A DNA stretch of 35,755 bases from Bacteroidota bacterium (GCA_024743405.1 JANSWP010000074.1:1-35755), one strand, 5' to 3'. Positions 1 through 8,776 are shown, numbered from the stretch's first letter. Numbers and translations are program-made. The notes: a model not told the origin generated them from the letters alone.

Positions 1-60
1 CAAATAATAATTCCCCGATTTGGACGGCTTCTTTTGACCTCATTTTTCATTTAACCTCAG
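1..60 (-). repeat. Partial palindromic-repeat flank at the window edge
   Basis: Read on the minus strand, this edge contains CAAAAGAAGCCGTCCA followed by an AT-rich tail. Closely similar strings occur at 11406-11455 (CAAAAGAAGTCGTCCA) and in the repeat at 18960-19117 (TAAAAGAAGCAGTCAA). It looks like one flank of the dispersed repeat family described at those positions, cut by the window edge. Only the similarity is seen; that it belongs to a full element is inference. Confidence 0.35.
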
Positions 61-145
61 TCAAAGTATCAACAATTATCCTTCATTTAAATAAAAACTG
101 AGACCAAAATAAACTCGTCGAAATCGTGAACTTATTATTTGAGCG

Positions 146-316
146 TTACTTAGTTGATTCATCTAATCTGAAATTTTCCAAATTAAGATTAGTCACCTCA
201 TAAAATGTCTGAGAGAAACCTGTACAGTCGTCATCCTCAAATGGATCACATGCTATTAAGCCAAGTAAATGTAAGGTGACCAAAAGAAAAATGATTTTTC
301 CGAATTGTGTTGACAT
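146..316 (-). CDS. Very small putative lipoprotein, or the 5' remnant of one
   Basis: This is a 56-codon ORF with an ATG at 316 and TAA at 146-148. It has a hydrophobic signal segment (IIFLLVTLHLLGL) and a lipobox-like LIAC, so Cys23 would be lipidated. The mature part is short and acidic (CDPFEDDDC) and then reads TFYEVTNLNLENFR, which looks like the start of a longer outer-membrane lipoprotein. The ORF stops abruptly and a repeat flank follows at 1-60, so it may be a truncated remnant. It lies 83 bases downstream of the TonB receptor, with a terminator-like hairpin between them. No family can be named with confidence. The signal peptide and lipobox are its only support. Confidence 0.4.
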   Translation of the reverse strand: MSTQFGKIIFLLVTLHLLGLIACDPFEDDDCTGFSQTFYEVTNLNLENFRLDESTK

Positions 317-332
317 ATTAAAAGTGGGTTAA

Positions 333-383
333 GGGGGAGGAAAAATAACAAGTAAAATGGGAAGGTTCTATTTTTCCTCCTCC
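333..383 (-). terminator. Hairpin downstream of the TonB receptor
   Basis: GGAGGAAAAATA at 336-347 pairs with TATTTTTCCTCC at 369-380. The stem extends two or three more pairs outward, including a G-U. It starts 17 bases after the receptor stop codon. The run of T lies inside the stem rather than after it, so this is a likely but not classical intrinsic terminator. Confidence 0.5.
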
Positions 384-399
384 CTAAACTAGTAAAAAA

Positions 400-2859
400 C
401 TAAAACCGAACACTCAAGCCTGCCAAAAAGTTAATTCCAGCCTGTGGATAAAAACCAGTCAAATTATAAGTTCCATCACCTTCTAAACGGGCATATGCAT
501 CATCTGGTACCGGATTATAGGCTTCTGAAACAAATCTATAAGTCCATGCATTGGCGGAATATTGAGTATTAAAAATATTTCGAGCCATCAATTTCAAGCT
601 GACCTCTTTCAAAAATTTGGTCTGGAAATCATATTGAATGCGGAAATCACTGAAAAAATAAGCTTCTAATATAGTGTTTTCATTAGACGTGTTGTCTATA
701 AATTGCTCTCCAACATATTTACCGAAGAGTGAAAAACTTAGAGCCTTATTTTCTTCTTTTAATGATTCTCTAAACACATGATAAGTCAAATCTCCTCCAG
801 CGATGACATTAGGTGAAAATGCAATGTCAGTGTCATTATGCTCAATTTGTTCTTGTCCCCATGTATCCCAATTATCCCGATATTCTGTGAAAGATTTTAT
901 CTTATTTTGGCTTAGTGTCAGATTACCTCCTAATGTTAGTTTTTTACTCAAATCAAGTCCTCCTGAAAATTCCAAACCTGCTCGATAGCTATCAGGAACA
1001 TTTACCCGAATAGCTGCTCCCACATCATTAATTTGACCTGTCAAAACTAATTGGTCATTATAAAGCATGTGGTAAGCATTAATACTCAAAGTGGCTTTTC
1101 CCCAGGTTTGGCGCCAACCAATTTCTGTGTTATATAAGCTTTCATGATTTGGTTTTATACCTGAAGGACTGTCCGTATAATCGTTCCTATTGGGCTCGCG
1201 ATTAGCAACCGCAAAAGAAGCATACAACTTCGAGTTCTCTTTTAAGTCATAAAAAAGACCAACTTTTGGATTAAAGAAATTCAACTTATCAGAATTGGTT
1301 ACATCACGTAAATCATTATCTATTCCAATAATTTCATAATCGACTTTTCGAAATTGTAGATCTACAAAAGCCGAAAGGTTCGGAGTTAAGTCATAACCTG
1401 TTTTCAAATAAATATTTAAATCTGTTTTGTCTCCCGTTCCAAAATAATATTGATGATTCGGGCTCGTTCCATCTGGTAAAAAATTCGCCCAAATAATTTC
1501 CCCAAAATGATCACCTTTATATTGGCTAAAGGAGCCTCCAAACGTCATTCTTAAACGATTGTCATTTCTTAAATAAGAAAACGCCCAAGTTGCGCCATAA
1601 TAATCATTATCTAGCCAACGCCGACGTATCAAATCTGTTTCACAATTACTGCATTCGAAACCATAATCCTCTAAACTTTCTCCTGCTTTATATTGCTCAA
1701 AAAAGCCTTCTCCTTTGGTGTAATGTCCAGCTAAACTCAAGCTTAAATTTGGATTGAATTGAGTGTTATACAATAGTTGATAATGTGTTTGAGTGTAATC
1801 ATCGACTTCATTGTCGTGAGGTATTCCTGGTTTTTCTGTACCTGACACATTAAATTTTCGTAATTCATCGTCATTAACATATTGAGCAGGCACCCCATTC
1901 CAAGCTTGGTAAGTAACTTCGCTTCCGGAGAAAACATTTAACCTTAATGTACTTTTTTCGCCTAGATATGCCCCTGAAATAAAAAAGGAGGTCAAATCCA
2001 CATCAGCGCGGTCGATATATCCATCAGAGTTTATTTTGGAGAGTCTTCCATCGAAAGTAAATTTATCATTTAACAATCCAGAGCCAAATTCAAAATTGGT
2101 TTTCCATGTATTAAATGAACCGATGGAACCATTGAATTCACCATAAGCTTTTTTATGGATTTTTGAGGTGTTCATATTAATGGTCGCACCAAAATCGCCT
2201 GATCCATTGGTAGAGGTTCCAACTCCTCTTTGGACTTGAATATTCTCCGTTGAACTTGCAAAATCGGGTAAATTTACCCAGAAAACACCCTGAGATTCGG
2301 CATCATTTAAAGGGATACCATTGATTGTTACATTGATTCGTGTTGGGTCAGTCCCTCGCACTCGAATACCTGTGTAACCAAATCCAGCACCTGCATCAGA
2401 ATTGACGACAGTCGAAGGTGTCCAACGTAACAAAAATGGAACATCTTGCCCTAAATTGTTTTGTTCCAATGTTTCTTTGTCAATGTTAGAATAAGTAAAA
2501 GGAGCTTTACCTGTGGCTCGAGTTGCACTTACGACAATATCATCCAATGAAATAGTCCGTTTGGTCATTTGAACATGCAAAATGCCTCGATCAAAGCCTT
2601 CTGGAATTTTAGTTTTTCGGGTTTCAGGTTCATAACCAATATAAGAAACTCGGACATTGTATGCTCCCGAAGTGAGCCCCTCGAAGAAATAAAGTCCATT
2701 TTCATCAGAAGAAGTTCCTTTCTTCATTTCCAATAAAATGACACTTGCCCCAATGAGGGGTTCGCCGTTTTCGTCTGTGACCTGCCCTCTCAAATCCGCT
2801 TGGGCAAAGAGTTGGCTAGACAGCAAGAAGGCTGTGAAAATCAAATAAACATTTCTCAT
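400..2859 (-). CDS. TonB-dependent outer-membrane receptor under TPP riboswitch control (probable thiamin uptake)
   Basis: This is an 819-residue outer-membrane active transporter. Residues 1-20 are a signal peptide ending FAQA. Residues 22-105 form a carboxypeptidase-D-like regulatory domain, with GQVTDENGEPLIGASV and later VSYIGYEPE. A TonB-box-like DDIVVSATRA follows. The plug (about 115-225) contains GIRVRGTDPTRINVTINGIP and NIQVQRGVGTSTNG. The rest is a beta barrel that ends in the terminal Phe expected for BAM insertion (LSVRF). The leader carries a clear TPP riboswitch at 2956-3044. TPP-regulated TonB receptors of Bacteroidota have been assigned to thiamin or thiamin-precursor uptake, so the substrate call rests on the riboswitch and not on the protein. 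No thiamin kinase or inner-membrane PnuT-type gene is in view; any would lie beyond the left edge. Expression should fall when TPP is plentiful. Confidence 0.92.
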   Translation of the reverse strand: MRNVYLIFTAFLLSSQLFAQADLRGQVTDENGEPLIGASVILLEMKKGTSSDENGLYFFEGLTSGAYNVRVSYIGYEPETRKTKIPEGFDRGILHVQMTKRTISLDDIVVSATRATGKAPFTYSNIDKETLEQNNLGQDVPFLLRWTPSTVVNSDAGAGFGYTGIRVRGTDPTRINVTINGIPLNDAESQGVFWVNLPDFASSTENIQVQRGVGTSTNGSGDFGATINMNTSKIHKKAYGEFNGSIGSFNTWKTNFEFGSGLLNDKFTFDGRLSKINSDGYIDRADVDLTSFFISGAYLGEKSTLRLNVFSGSEVTYQAWNGVPAQYVNDDELRKFNVSGTEKPGIPHDNEVDDYTQTHYQLLYNTQFNPNLSLSLAGHYTKGEGFFEQYKAGESLEDYGFECSNCETDLIRRRWLDNDYYGATWAFSYLRNDNRLRMTFGGSFSQYKGDHFGEIIWANFLPDGTSPNHQYYFGTGDKTDLNIYLKTGYDLTPNLSAFVDLQFRKVDYEIIGIDNDLRDVTNSDKLNFFNPKVGLFYDLKENSKLYASFAVANREPNRNDYTDSPSGIKPNHESLYNTEIGWRQTWGKATLSINAYHMLYNDQLVLTGQINDVGAAIRVNVPDSYRAGLEFSGGLDLSKKLTLGGNLTLSQNKIKSFTEYRDNWDTWGQEQIEHNDTDIAFSPNVIAGGDLTYHVFRESLKEENKALSFSLFGKYVGEQFIDNTSNENTILEAYFFSDFRIQYDFQTKFLKEVSLKLMARNIFNTQYSANAWTYRFVSEAYNPVPDDAYARLEGDGTYNLTGFYPQAGINFLAGLSVRF

Positions 2860-2955
2860 AACTAAAATAAAAATTGGTGAAAGAACACATTACTCAGGGG
2901 TTGAGCAACGCTTGATTTCCTAACACCCCCATGGTGCCATAGCAAAAGGCAGGCA

Positions 2956-3044
2956 CTCATTTTCCTTCTCGGCATTATCCGAGCAGGTTCGATGGGTATG
3001 ATCTCAGCCCAATTATATAATATATAAACGGCACCCCAAATGAG
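2956..3044 (-). promoter_or_regulatory. TPP riboswitch (THI element)
   Basis: On the minus strand the conserved TPP aptamer blocks appear in order: GGGGTGCC, GGCTGAGAT, CATACCC, GAACCTG, TCGGATAATGCCGA and AAGGAAA. The closing P1 helix is a perfect 7-bp pair, CTCATTT (3038-3044) with AAATGAG (2956-2962). The optional P3a arm is an AT-only hairpin (TTATATA/TATATAA). The aptamer ends 96 bases before the ATG of the TonB receptor and starts just downstream of a TAACTTTG promoter box. Confidence 0.96.
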
Positions 3045-3054
3045 ATAAAAGACG

Positions 3055-3062
3055 CAAAGTTA
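3055..3062 (-). promoter_or_regulatory. Bacteroidota -7 promoter box for the riboswitch transcript
   Basis: TAACTTTG on the minus strand matches the TAnnTTTG consensus of the Bacteroidota housekeeping sigma factor. It would start RNA a few bases upstream of riboswitch helix P1. No convincing -33 TTTG is visible at the usual spacing. Confidence 0.6.
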
Positions 3063-3070
3063 AAAATCTT

Positions 3071-3078
3071 TACTTTTG
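3071..3078 (+). promoter_or_regulatory. Bacteroidota -7 promoter box for the SGNH gene
   Basis: TACTTTTG matches TAnnTTTG and lies 17 bases before the ATG at 3096, which predicts a leader of roughly ten bases. It sits back to back with the riboswitch promoter, only 8 bases away, so the two promoters compete for the same short interval. No clear -33 box is seen. Confidence 0.5.
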
Positions 3079-3095
3079 CGCCTAAAAAACAACGG

Positions 3096-4172
3096 ATGTC
3101 TCAGAATAATAAGACTTCTTTTTACATTATATCGACATTATTCTCTCTCTTCCTTTTCTTTTTGATGGGGGAAGTTCTCATTCGGCTTATTAATCCATTG
3201 GGTGTAGTGTCTAGAATGAAAGAACAGGCACAAATTATTTCGCAAAAAACACCGCCATTTAACACCGCAGAAAAAGATGAATTCTTTGGTTGGAAATGTA
3301 AAGAAAACTATGATTGGCAAGGGACATTAATGGATGCTGGGGGAGAAGGATATCCAGTCCAAATATCTTTTAAAGAAGATGGGTTTAGGAAATACAACAG
3401 CCGCCCTGAGGCTAAAACTAAGTTTTTATTGATTGGTGATTCTTATACTCAATCGGTAGAAGTTTCAGATAATAAGACCTTTTTTAATATATGGGAGGAT
3501 AGTTTGGATATCAATTTATATGTATACGGAATGGCGGGTTATGGAACTTTTCAACAATTGATGATTTTGGAAAAACACATCAAAAAAATCAATCCTGATG
3601 TTGTGATGCTTCAATATTGTGCCAATGACTTCATTGATAATTATTGGGAACTAGAAGAAAATAGCGCCTATAGAGTGGGTTTGACTAGACCCTATTTTTC
3701 AGAAAATAATGCAGCAGTTATTTATAAAAACCCTACTTCCTCAACTCGTAAGTGGTTTCAATGGTCTGCTTTTTATCAGCTCTTAGATTATACTTTAGGA
3801 AATCAAATTCGACAGAAAAAAGGTACTTCAGAGTTTCATATCGGCAATCAAGGTAAGGACTATCTGCCGTTTAAAAAGTCGATTGATATGACTCAGAAGA
3901 TTCTTCAAAGAATGAAAGAAACAGTGGGGAATGATCGTCAATTTTACATCATGGCTGCCGATGGGTTTTTCCCCCAATTACAAGAATTTCGAACTATCTG
4001 TAAAGAACTTGATATTTGGCTAATGGAGTCGGGGGTTCACAGAATGAATGAAGCTAGGGATTCAGGTAAAGTTTTCCATTCTTCAGATGGCTATCATTGG
4101 AATGAATATGGGCATGAATTGATTGGGCAAGCAGTTTTGGGAGATTTGAAATTGGCGAGTCCAGCATGGTGA
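3096..4172 (+). CDS. Membrane-anchored SGNH/GDSL hydrolase-family protein
   Basis: This is a 358-residue predicted esterase or acyl-hydrolase of the SGNH superfamily. Residues 9-30 form an N-terminal membrane anchor, so the catalytic domain should face the periplasm. The family blocks are visible. Block I is LLIGDSYTQ with Ser116 as nucleophile. Block III is QYCANDF with Asn177, where the usual Gly is replaced. Block V is SSDGYHWN with Asp331 and His334. Families of this shape often add or remove acetyl groups on surface polysaccharide, but the substrate is not shown here. It is divergent from the TPP-controlled receptor and convergent with hldD. The start is supported by the promoter box 17 bases upstream and the membrane segment right after the ATG. 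Confidence 0.8.
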   Translation: MSQNNKTSFYIISTLFSLFLFFLMGEVLIRLINPLGVVSRMKEQAQIISQKTPPFNTAEKDEFFGWKCKENYDWQGTLMDAGGEGYPVQISFKEDGFRKYNSRPEAKTKFLLIGDSYTQSVEVSDNKTFFNIWEDSLDINLYVYGMAGYGTFQQLMILEKHIKKINPDVVMLQYCANDFIDNYWELEENSAYRVGLTRPYFSENNAAVIYKNPTSSTRKWFQWSAFYQLLDYTLGNQIRQKKGTSEFHIGNQGKDYLPFKKSIDMTQKILQRMKETVGNDRQFYIMAADGFFPQLQEFRTICKELDIWLMESGVHRMNEARDSGKVFHSSDGYHWNEYGHELIGQAVLGDLKLASPAW

Positions 4173-4212
4173 TTCCCAAAATGTCGGTCATTACGAAAGC
4201 GATAAATATTTT

Positions 4213-5181
4213 TTAAAAGATTTTCTCATTTATTAAATACTCCTTTACATAATCTTTAATTCCATCTTCCAAGGAATAAAAAGGTGTATCGTAACCTATT
4301 TTTCGGAGCTTTTTCACATCTGCTTCTGTGAAATATTGGTAGGTGTCTCGAATGTCTTCAGGTGTGTCAATGAAAGAGATTTTTGGCTCTAAATCCATAG
4401 CCTTGAAGGTATTGGAGACAAGATCGATAAAGGTGCGAGCCTTGCCAGTTCCAATGTTCAATAAACCACTGGTTCTCTGGTTTTTGTATAAAAAGTAACA
4501 AATGTTTACGACATCTTTTACATAAATAAAGTCGCGTTTTTGCTCCCCATCTTTGAATTCAGGATTGTGAGAGCGGAAGAGCTTCATTTTGCCTGTTTTT
4601 TGAATCTGTTTTAAGGTGTGAAAAATAACTGATGCCATTCTTTTTTTGTGGTATTCATTCGGACCATAAACATTGAAAAACTTGAGTCCAGCCCAATAAG
4701 GTGGAGTTTCTTTTTGATTTAACACCCACTGGTCAAAGTCATTTTTTGATTGTCCGTACGGATTTAATGGTTTCAATTTTTTGACGATCGAATGGGTATC
4801 TTTATATCCATGTTCCCCTAGCCCATAAGTTGCGGCACTTGATGCATAAATGAGTGGCACTTGATATTTTGTACAAATTTTCCAAATAGCCTTTGAGTAA
4901 TTCAGGTTCAATTTATCGAATATAGCCACATCTTTTTCTGTTGTATCTGTTCGCGCACCAAGGTGGAAAACACATTCCATTCTTTTCCCAAATTTTTCAA
5001 ACCATTTTAGAAAAATATCACGATGAATCCATTCTCTAACAAACTTGTTATCGAGGTTTTTATCCTTATAGTCCTTGTAAAAATCATCGACAACAATAAT
5101 ATCTTTAAAATGTCCCTCATTGTTTAGTTTTTGAACCAAACAAGAACCAATAAAACCAGCAGCGCCTGTGACTATTATCAT
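4213..5181 (-). CDS. hldD: ADP-L-glycero-D-manno-heptose 6-epimerase
   Basis: This is a 322-residue extended short-chain dehydrogenase. It converts ADP-D-glycero-D-manno-heptose to the L,D form in the cytoplasm, the last step before heptose enters the LPS inner core. The NADP-binding loop is GAAGFIG near the start. The active-site blocks LIYASSAATYG and LNPYGQSK (YxxxK) follow. The heptose-specific stretch KFFNVYGPNEYHKKRMASV aligns with the E. coli enzyme, including the Lys after EYH/EGH. The tail (FTEADVKKLRKIGYDTPF) also follows HldD closely, and the length is close to the usual 310. It stands alone between unrelated genes, so no heptose operon is apparent. The alternative, a general NAD-dependent epimerase, is unlikely given the family-specific motifs. 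Confidence 0.93.
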   Translation of the reverse strand: MIIVTGAAGFIGSCLVQKLNNEGHFKDIIVVDDFYKDYKDKNLDNKFVREWIHRDIFLKWFEKFGKRMECVFHLGARTDTTEKDVAIFDKLNLNYSKAIWKICTKYQVPLIYASSAATYGLGEHGYKDTHSIVKKLKPLNPYGQSKNDFDQWVLNQKETPPYWAGLKFFNVYGPNEYHKKRMASVIFHTLKQIQKTGKMKLFRSHNPEFKDGEQKRDFIYVKDVVNICYFLYKNQRTSGLLNIGTGKARTFIDLVSNTFKAMDLEPKISFIDTPEDIRDTYQYFTEADVKKLRKIGYDTPFYSLEDGIKDYVKEYLINEKIF

Positions 5182-5286
5182 AATTTTGCGAAATTTGGTG
5201 AAAGATAATTATATAAGTTCAAAACTTCTATCTCAATAATACTTTTCGAATAAAGTCTAATCAATGCCCTTTTTTTTGGGTTGAAT

Positions 5287-5577
5287 ATGATTTATAGTCC
5301 TCATCGTATTTGGTTTCTTTATCCATTATTAGGATGGGGGCTCGGTGGTTTATTGACTCATTATTTAGTCGTTTTTGGTTTGCCAAATTTAGGGATTCTA
5401 GGGAGTGACTGGGTAGAAAGAGAGACAGCTATTGAGTTGGAAAGGATCCGGCGGGAGAAAGATTATAAGTCAATTTCTGATAAATTAGATAAAGAACAAT
5501 TAGACTTAGAAAGTCAATTGGATTTGAATAAACAAAAAGAATTAAGAAAAAATTATGATGAGGGAGATTTAGTATAA
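5287..5577 (+). CDS. Small 2TM-domain-like membrane protein
   Basis: This is a 96-residue protein starting at the ATG at 5287; a TTG two codons earlier is a less likely start. Residues 9-28 (FLYPLLGWGLGGLLTHYLVV) match the second helix of the Bacteroidota 2TM domain. The DWVERETAIELERIRRE that follows also matches the charged segment usual there. The first transmembrane helix of that family is absent: the reading frame upstream is open only to a TAA at 5251 and encodes no other helix. The C-terminal half (about 45-96) is strongly charged and probably helical or coiled coil. Function unknown. It is convergent with the DUF5686 gene across a shared hairpin. Confidence 0.7.
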   Translation: MIYSPHRIWFLYPLLGWGLGGLLTHYLVVFGLPNLGILGSDWVERETAIELERIRREKDYKSISDKLDKEQLDLESQLDLNKQKELRKNYDEGDLV

Positions 5578-5578
5578 G

Positions 5579-5621
5579 CGATGTTCAAAAGTTCAATAGA
5601 AGATTGAACTTTTGAACATCG
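5579..5621. terminator. Perfect 19-bp hairpin between convergent genes
   Basis: CGATGTTCAAAAGTTCAAT (5579-5597) and its exact reverse complement (5603-5621) enclose a 5-base loop. It begins one base after the 2TM gene stop and ends 10 bases before the stop of the DUF5686 gene, so it probably serves both strands. It lacks a flanking T tract. Confidence 0.65.
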
Positions 5622-5631
5622 GGAAGCTAGG

Positions 5632-8208
5632 CTACAATTTAAAATGCAAATTCATCCTAACGCCCCAATTTGGAGCCAAATCTGAGTGGTAATTCAATTT
5701 ATAAACCATATCAACACGAAGTAATCGAAATATATTTTCTACACCATAACTTACTTCCATGTAGGGTTCTTCGTTTGGAGTCATAATTCGAACTGGATCA
5801 TTTTCTGTTGTATTTTCGTACAAATTAAACTCATTGGCAATACGGTTTTGGGGGGTCATATCGCCATATAACATTCTAAAATTGGCAACTGAACGCAATC
5901 GCCATTTTTTGAAAAGCGGAAGGAGTTGTAAAATTAAACCGTCAAAATGATGATCAAAAGTTGCCATAACAAATTGATCACTTGCAAAAGTAAATTCATT
6001 GATGAGGTTGAAACCACTCATATTCATAAAGAAGCTTTCATTTCCTTGAGGAATGAACATATTCAGGTAAGGCAATCTACCCCACATTTTTCCTGCCAAG
6101 AGGCTGAAGTTTGTATAACCCCACATACCCCATTTAAATTTTTCCGTTAAACGAAATTCGAGTTTATGATAATCCAAATCACCCCCAAATACATCTTTTA
6201 AACCTCTCGAATATTTGAGTGAAAAAATGGGCCAAGGACTACCCAAACTCGTCCTGCTAAAGTCGCCATTTAGAAATTTTTCTTTATAGGCAAATCTAGC
6301 CGTAACAGAAGCTTCTGAAAGTATATAAGAGGTCTTTGGTGTTTCTTTGCCGGTGTTGTACTTAAAATTAAATTGTGGTTCAGTATATCTACTCGCAAAG
6401 CCAAATTTAAAAGATAAACCTTGCTTCCATTCTTTGTAATAGCTCGCATCAAAACTCCTGATAGACAGTAGTTTATATAAGATGTTGTTCCGCCGAAAAA
6501 TATGACTAGATAAAAAGCCGTCCTCCGAAAAGCTAAAGTCTTGTTTGAGGTATGGCGAGGTGAAATAGTCATTCCAATAATTGGCGGCAATAGTTTGTCT
6601 AGGAGAAACCTTGATCATGTATAGAAAATTCAATCCATGTTTCCAACGACGATCTTTAGTCCCATAGGCCAGATATCCTCCTAACCAATATTTTTTACTC
6701 AGATTTTCGCTGGTTCGAAGACCGACTTTAAAACTGTGCCCTTCAATCTGATTGTTTGAATAAAAGGTATAAAAATTCCCAATATCAACCGGGCCTGCCA
6801 AGACATAACCCTCATATACAGCATATAAGATGTCCTGCCATTTGTCTATTATTGGCAAATTTTTAATGGTGTCAATTAAGAAATAAGCAGTTGTTTCACT
6901 TTTCGAAAGTTCTTCATGCCGATTGGTTTCCCAAAATTCATCATCTTTTTTGAAGGCGTCTTTGGATACGCCAATCTCGGATTCAATTTTTTCTTCGACT
7001 GCAATTTGCTCAAAATCATATTTTCGATAAGTCGTTGTTCTTTTTGCTTGGGCGCCAGGGGCGTTTTCGTTGAGCTTTTTCATCAAACCTCCCGTAAAAG
7101 GTTCGGTAATCTTACTTGTTGAAATGGTAATGAAGTCCTTTTTGGGCATCCACATCGTATCACCTACATGATCGAAATATTGAACAATGGATAACTTTTC
7201 AATATAATTTAAATGCGTCTCATCCATAATCTGGAGACGAATATGTTTAATGGCATACGTTGAATCATGCACCCAGAAATCGCCTGTAAAAGCATTGATA
7301 CCACCGTGTTTTGGAAAATATTGAATTTGATAACACCACTTGTTGTCAATAAAGTTGGAATCGACTAAATAATAGCGATAAAAATTGGTGCCTTTATTAG
7401 AAATAGGGCTAGCAAATTTCTTTCCGACGATCGGAATCCAATTATCATAAATATTAAACTTTTGCTCAGTGATTCCTAATAGTTCCGAAAATGATTCATT
7501 TTCAAAATCGCCGACGATTTTTGTGGCTTTGATATGTTCTTTTTCTTTTTGGGGATCATCCATGAAATAATAATCGGAGATCGTTTCAGCAATAAAAAGT
7601 GGTAAAAAAGGCTTTTCTTCGGTCGTACTATCTACATAATCAAACACAAAACTGAATGGTTTATTGATACGCATATCTTTGAATTTCTCAGAAATATCGA
7701 CCAAATCCAATTCTAGTTTATTATAAACTTCGACGCCGTAGGCATGTACTTTCTCATGATCATTGATAGGTTTATTGGCAACTACTTTTTTAAATAAGGC
7801 ATATGCTGGATCTTCCTTTCGAGACCCTTTTACCACAACTTCATTTAGATTAATCGAAGCTGGTTCCAATTCAAACTCTAAAACAGTCTTACCGTCAAAT
7901 TTCCAAGTCAAATTATCATAACCCAATGCAGAAATTTCTATGATATCAGGCTGATAATCAATTTTTAATTCAAAAACGCCATCAAAATCTGCAGAGTTTC
8001 CATCCGTCGGATTTGCTTTGACATAAACATTGGCAAAAGGGACAGGCTCTTTTGAGTGCGCATCCAAGACCTTACCTGTCAAAGTCACACTTTGAGCAAA
8101 AAGAGGAGTAGAGAAAAGGACGATTATAAATGTAAAAAGAACGATTTGAAAAAAACAGAAGTCATTCGTTCGTAAAGATCCAATTCTATTTGGTTTTAGG
8201 TTAATCAT
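5632..8208 (-). CDS. DUF5686 / carboxypeptidase-like regulatory domain outer-membrane protein
   Basis: This is an 858-residue protein. A long N-terminal segment precedes the signal peptide core (IVLFTFIIVLFSTPLFAQS). Residues 40-130 are a carboxypeptidase-D-like regulatory domain (TLTGKVLDAHSKEPVPFANV). EVVVKGSRKEDPAYALFKK follows and marks the start of the DUF5686 region typical of this family. The remaining ~700 residues are rich in aromatic beta strands and end in a charged, aromatic strand (VRMNLHFKL), consistent with an outer-membrane barrel. It is not a TonB receptor, because no plug domain is present. The function of DUF5686 proteins is not settled; this one is likely a surface or outer-membrane component. 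A second Met further in would also leave a usable signal peptide. Confidence 0.88.
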   Translation of the reverse strand: MINLKPNRIGSLRTNDFCFFQIVLFTFIIVLFSTPLFAQSVTLTGKVLDAHSKEPVPFANVYVKANPTDGNSADFDGVFELKIDYQPDIIEISALGYDNLTWKFDGKTVLEFELEPASINLNEVVVKGSRKEDPAYALFKKVVANKPINDHEKVHAYGVEVYNKLELDLVDISEKFKDMRINKPFSFVFDYVDSTTEEKPFLPLFIAETISDYYFMDDPQKEKEHIKATKIVGDFENESFSELLGITEQKFNIYDNWIPIVGKKFASPISNKGTNFYRYYLVDSNFIDNKWCYQIQYFPKHGGINAFTGDFWVHDSTYAIKHIRLQIMDETHLNYIEKLSIVQYFDHVGDTMWMPKKDFITISTSKITEPFTGGLMKKLNENAPGAQAKRTTTYRKYDFEQIAVEEKIESEIGVSKDAFKKDDEFWETNRHEELSKSETTAYFLIDTIKNLPIIDKWQDILYAVYEGYVLAGPVDIGNFYTFYSNNQIEGHSFKVGLRTSENLSKKYWLGGYLAYGTKDRRWKHGLNFLYMIKVSPRQTIAANYWNDYFTSPYLKQDFSFSEDGFLSSHIFRRNNILYKLLSIRSFDASYYKEWKQGLSFKFGFASRYTEPQFNFKYNTGKETPKTSYILSEASVTARFAYKEKFLNGDFSRTSLGSPWPIFSLKYSRGLKDVFGGDLDYHKLEFRLTEKFKWGMWGYTNFSLLAGKMWGRLPYLNMFIPQGNESFFMNMSGFNLINEFTFASDQFVMATFDHHFDGLILQLLPLFKKWRLRSVANFRMLYGDMTPQNRIANEFNLYENTTENDPVRIMTPNEEPYMEVSYGVENIFRLLRVDMVYKLNYHSDLAPNWGVRMNLHFKL

Positions 8209-8771
8209 AAATATTTCATTCGCTTATTCAAAGGATAATTGTAAATTGTTTTTGTAAGCGATTAATTCGCTTTTCGGAGTTGCTCCCAAAATTTAGTTTT
8301 CAGGTTCATACGTGAAACCTAGAAAACTGAAAAGGCTAGCTTATTGTTTTATCATTATTCACTCTATTTTATTAAATGTAACCTCATTATTCATTTTTTG
8401 TGACTTTCAAAAGGCTAAATTTGCTTGAAATATTCCAGATATCCAATTAATTAGATAGTCGTAATTCTGTCAGAATTGGAATTATCCAAATCTTAAGGTT
8501 ATTAGGTGTGGAGGAAAAAATAATTTTGGGTTATCTCCTTTAACTTAATATGAAGATGTACCAAAAACTCAAAATGGTTTTTCAAGAAGAGGATATAAGG
8601 AAAATCTCCTCTTAATGTTTCACTAAAACTTAGTAAGATAAGTAAATCAATTATTAAATACAACTTACTTCCTACATTGCTATAGACTTTGAAAATGAAA
8701 TGGGTAACAATTTGCTTTGTTAAAACTGTGAATTATTGCCTGTTTACTCAGTAGTCTTTCAGCTTGAAAGA
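8209..8771. other. Intergenic stretch without a supported gene
   Basis: No convincing protein gene is seen in these 563 bases. An imperfect hairpin lies at 8295-8328 (AGTTTTC paired with GAAAACT, GGTTCA with TGAAACC), about 90-120 bases upstream of the DUF5686 start. A TAATTTTG promoter-like box at 8521-8528 precedes a 21-codon ORF at 8550-8615, which ends in an AAGAGGA/TCCTCTT hairpin. This could be a small transcript but is not supported further. The right end carries the terminator hairpin of the next gene. Confidence 0.5.
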
Positions 8772-8776
8772 CTACT
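8750..8776 (-). terminator. Hairpin overlapping the stop codon of the GH113-like gene
   Basis: AGTAGTCTTTCA at 8750-8761 and TGAAAGACTACT at 8765-8776 form a perfect 12-bp stem with a 3-base loop. The TAG stop of the minus-strand gene (8772-8774) lies inside the stem. No T tract follows, so the terminator call is tentative. Confidence 0.5.

Noticed and set aside
400-2859. Naming the receptor as a siderophore or cobalamin receptor
   Set aside because: The leader is a TPP riboswitch, not a cobalamin riboswitch or Fur site, which points to thiamin.
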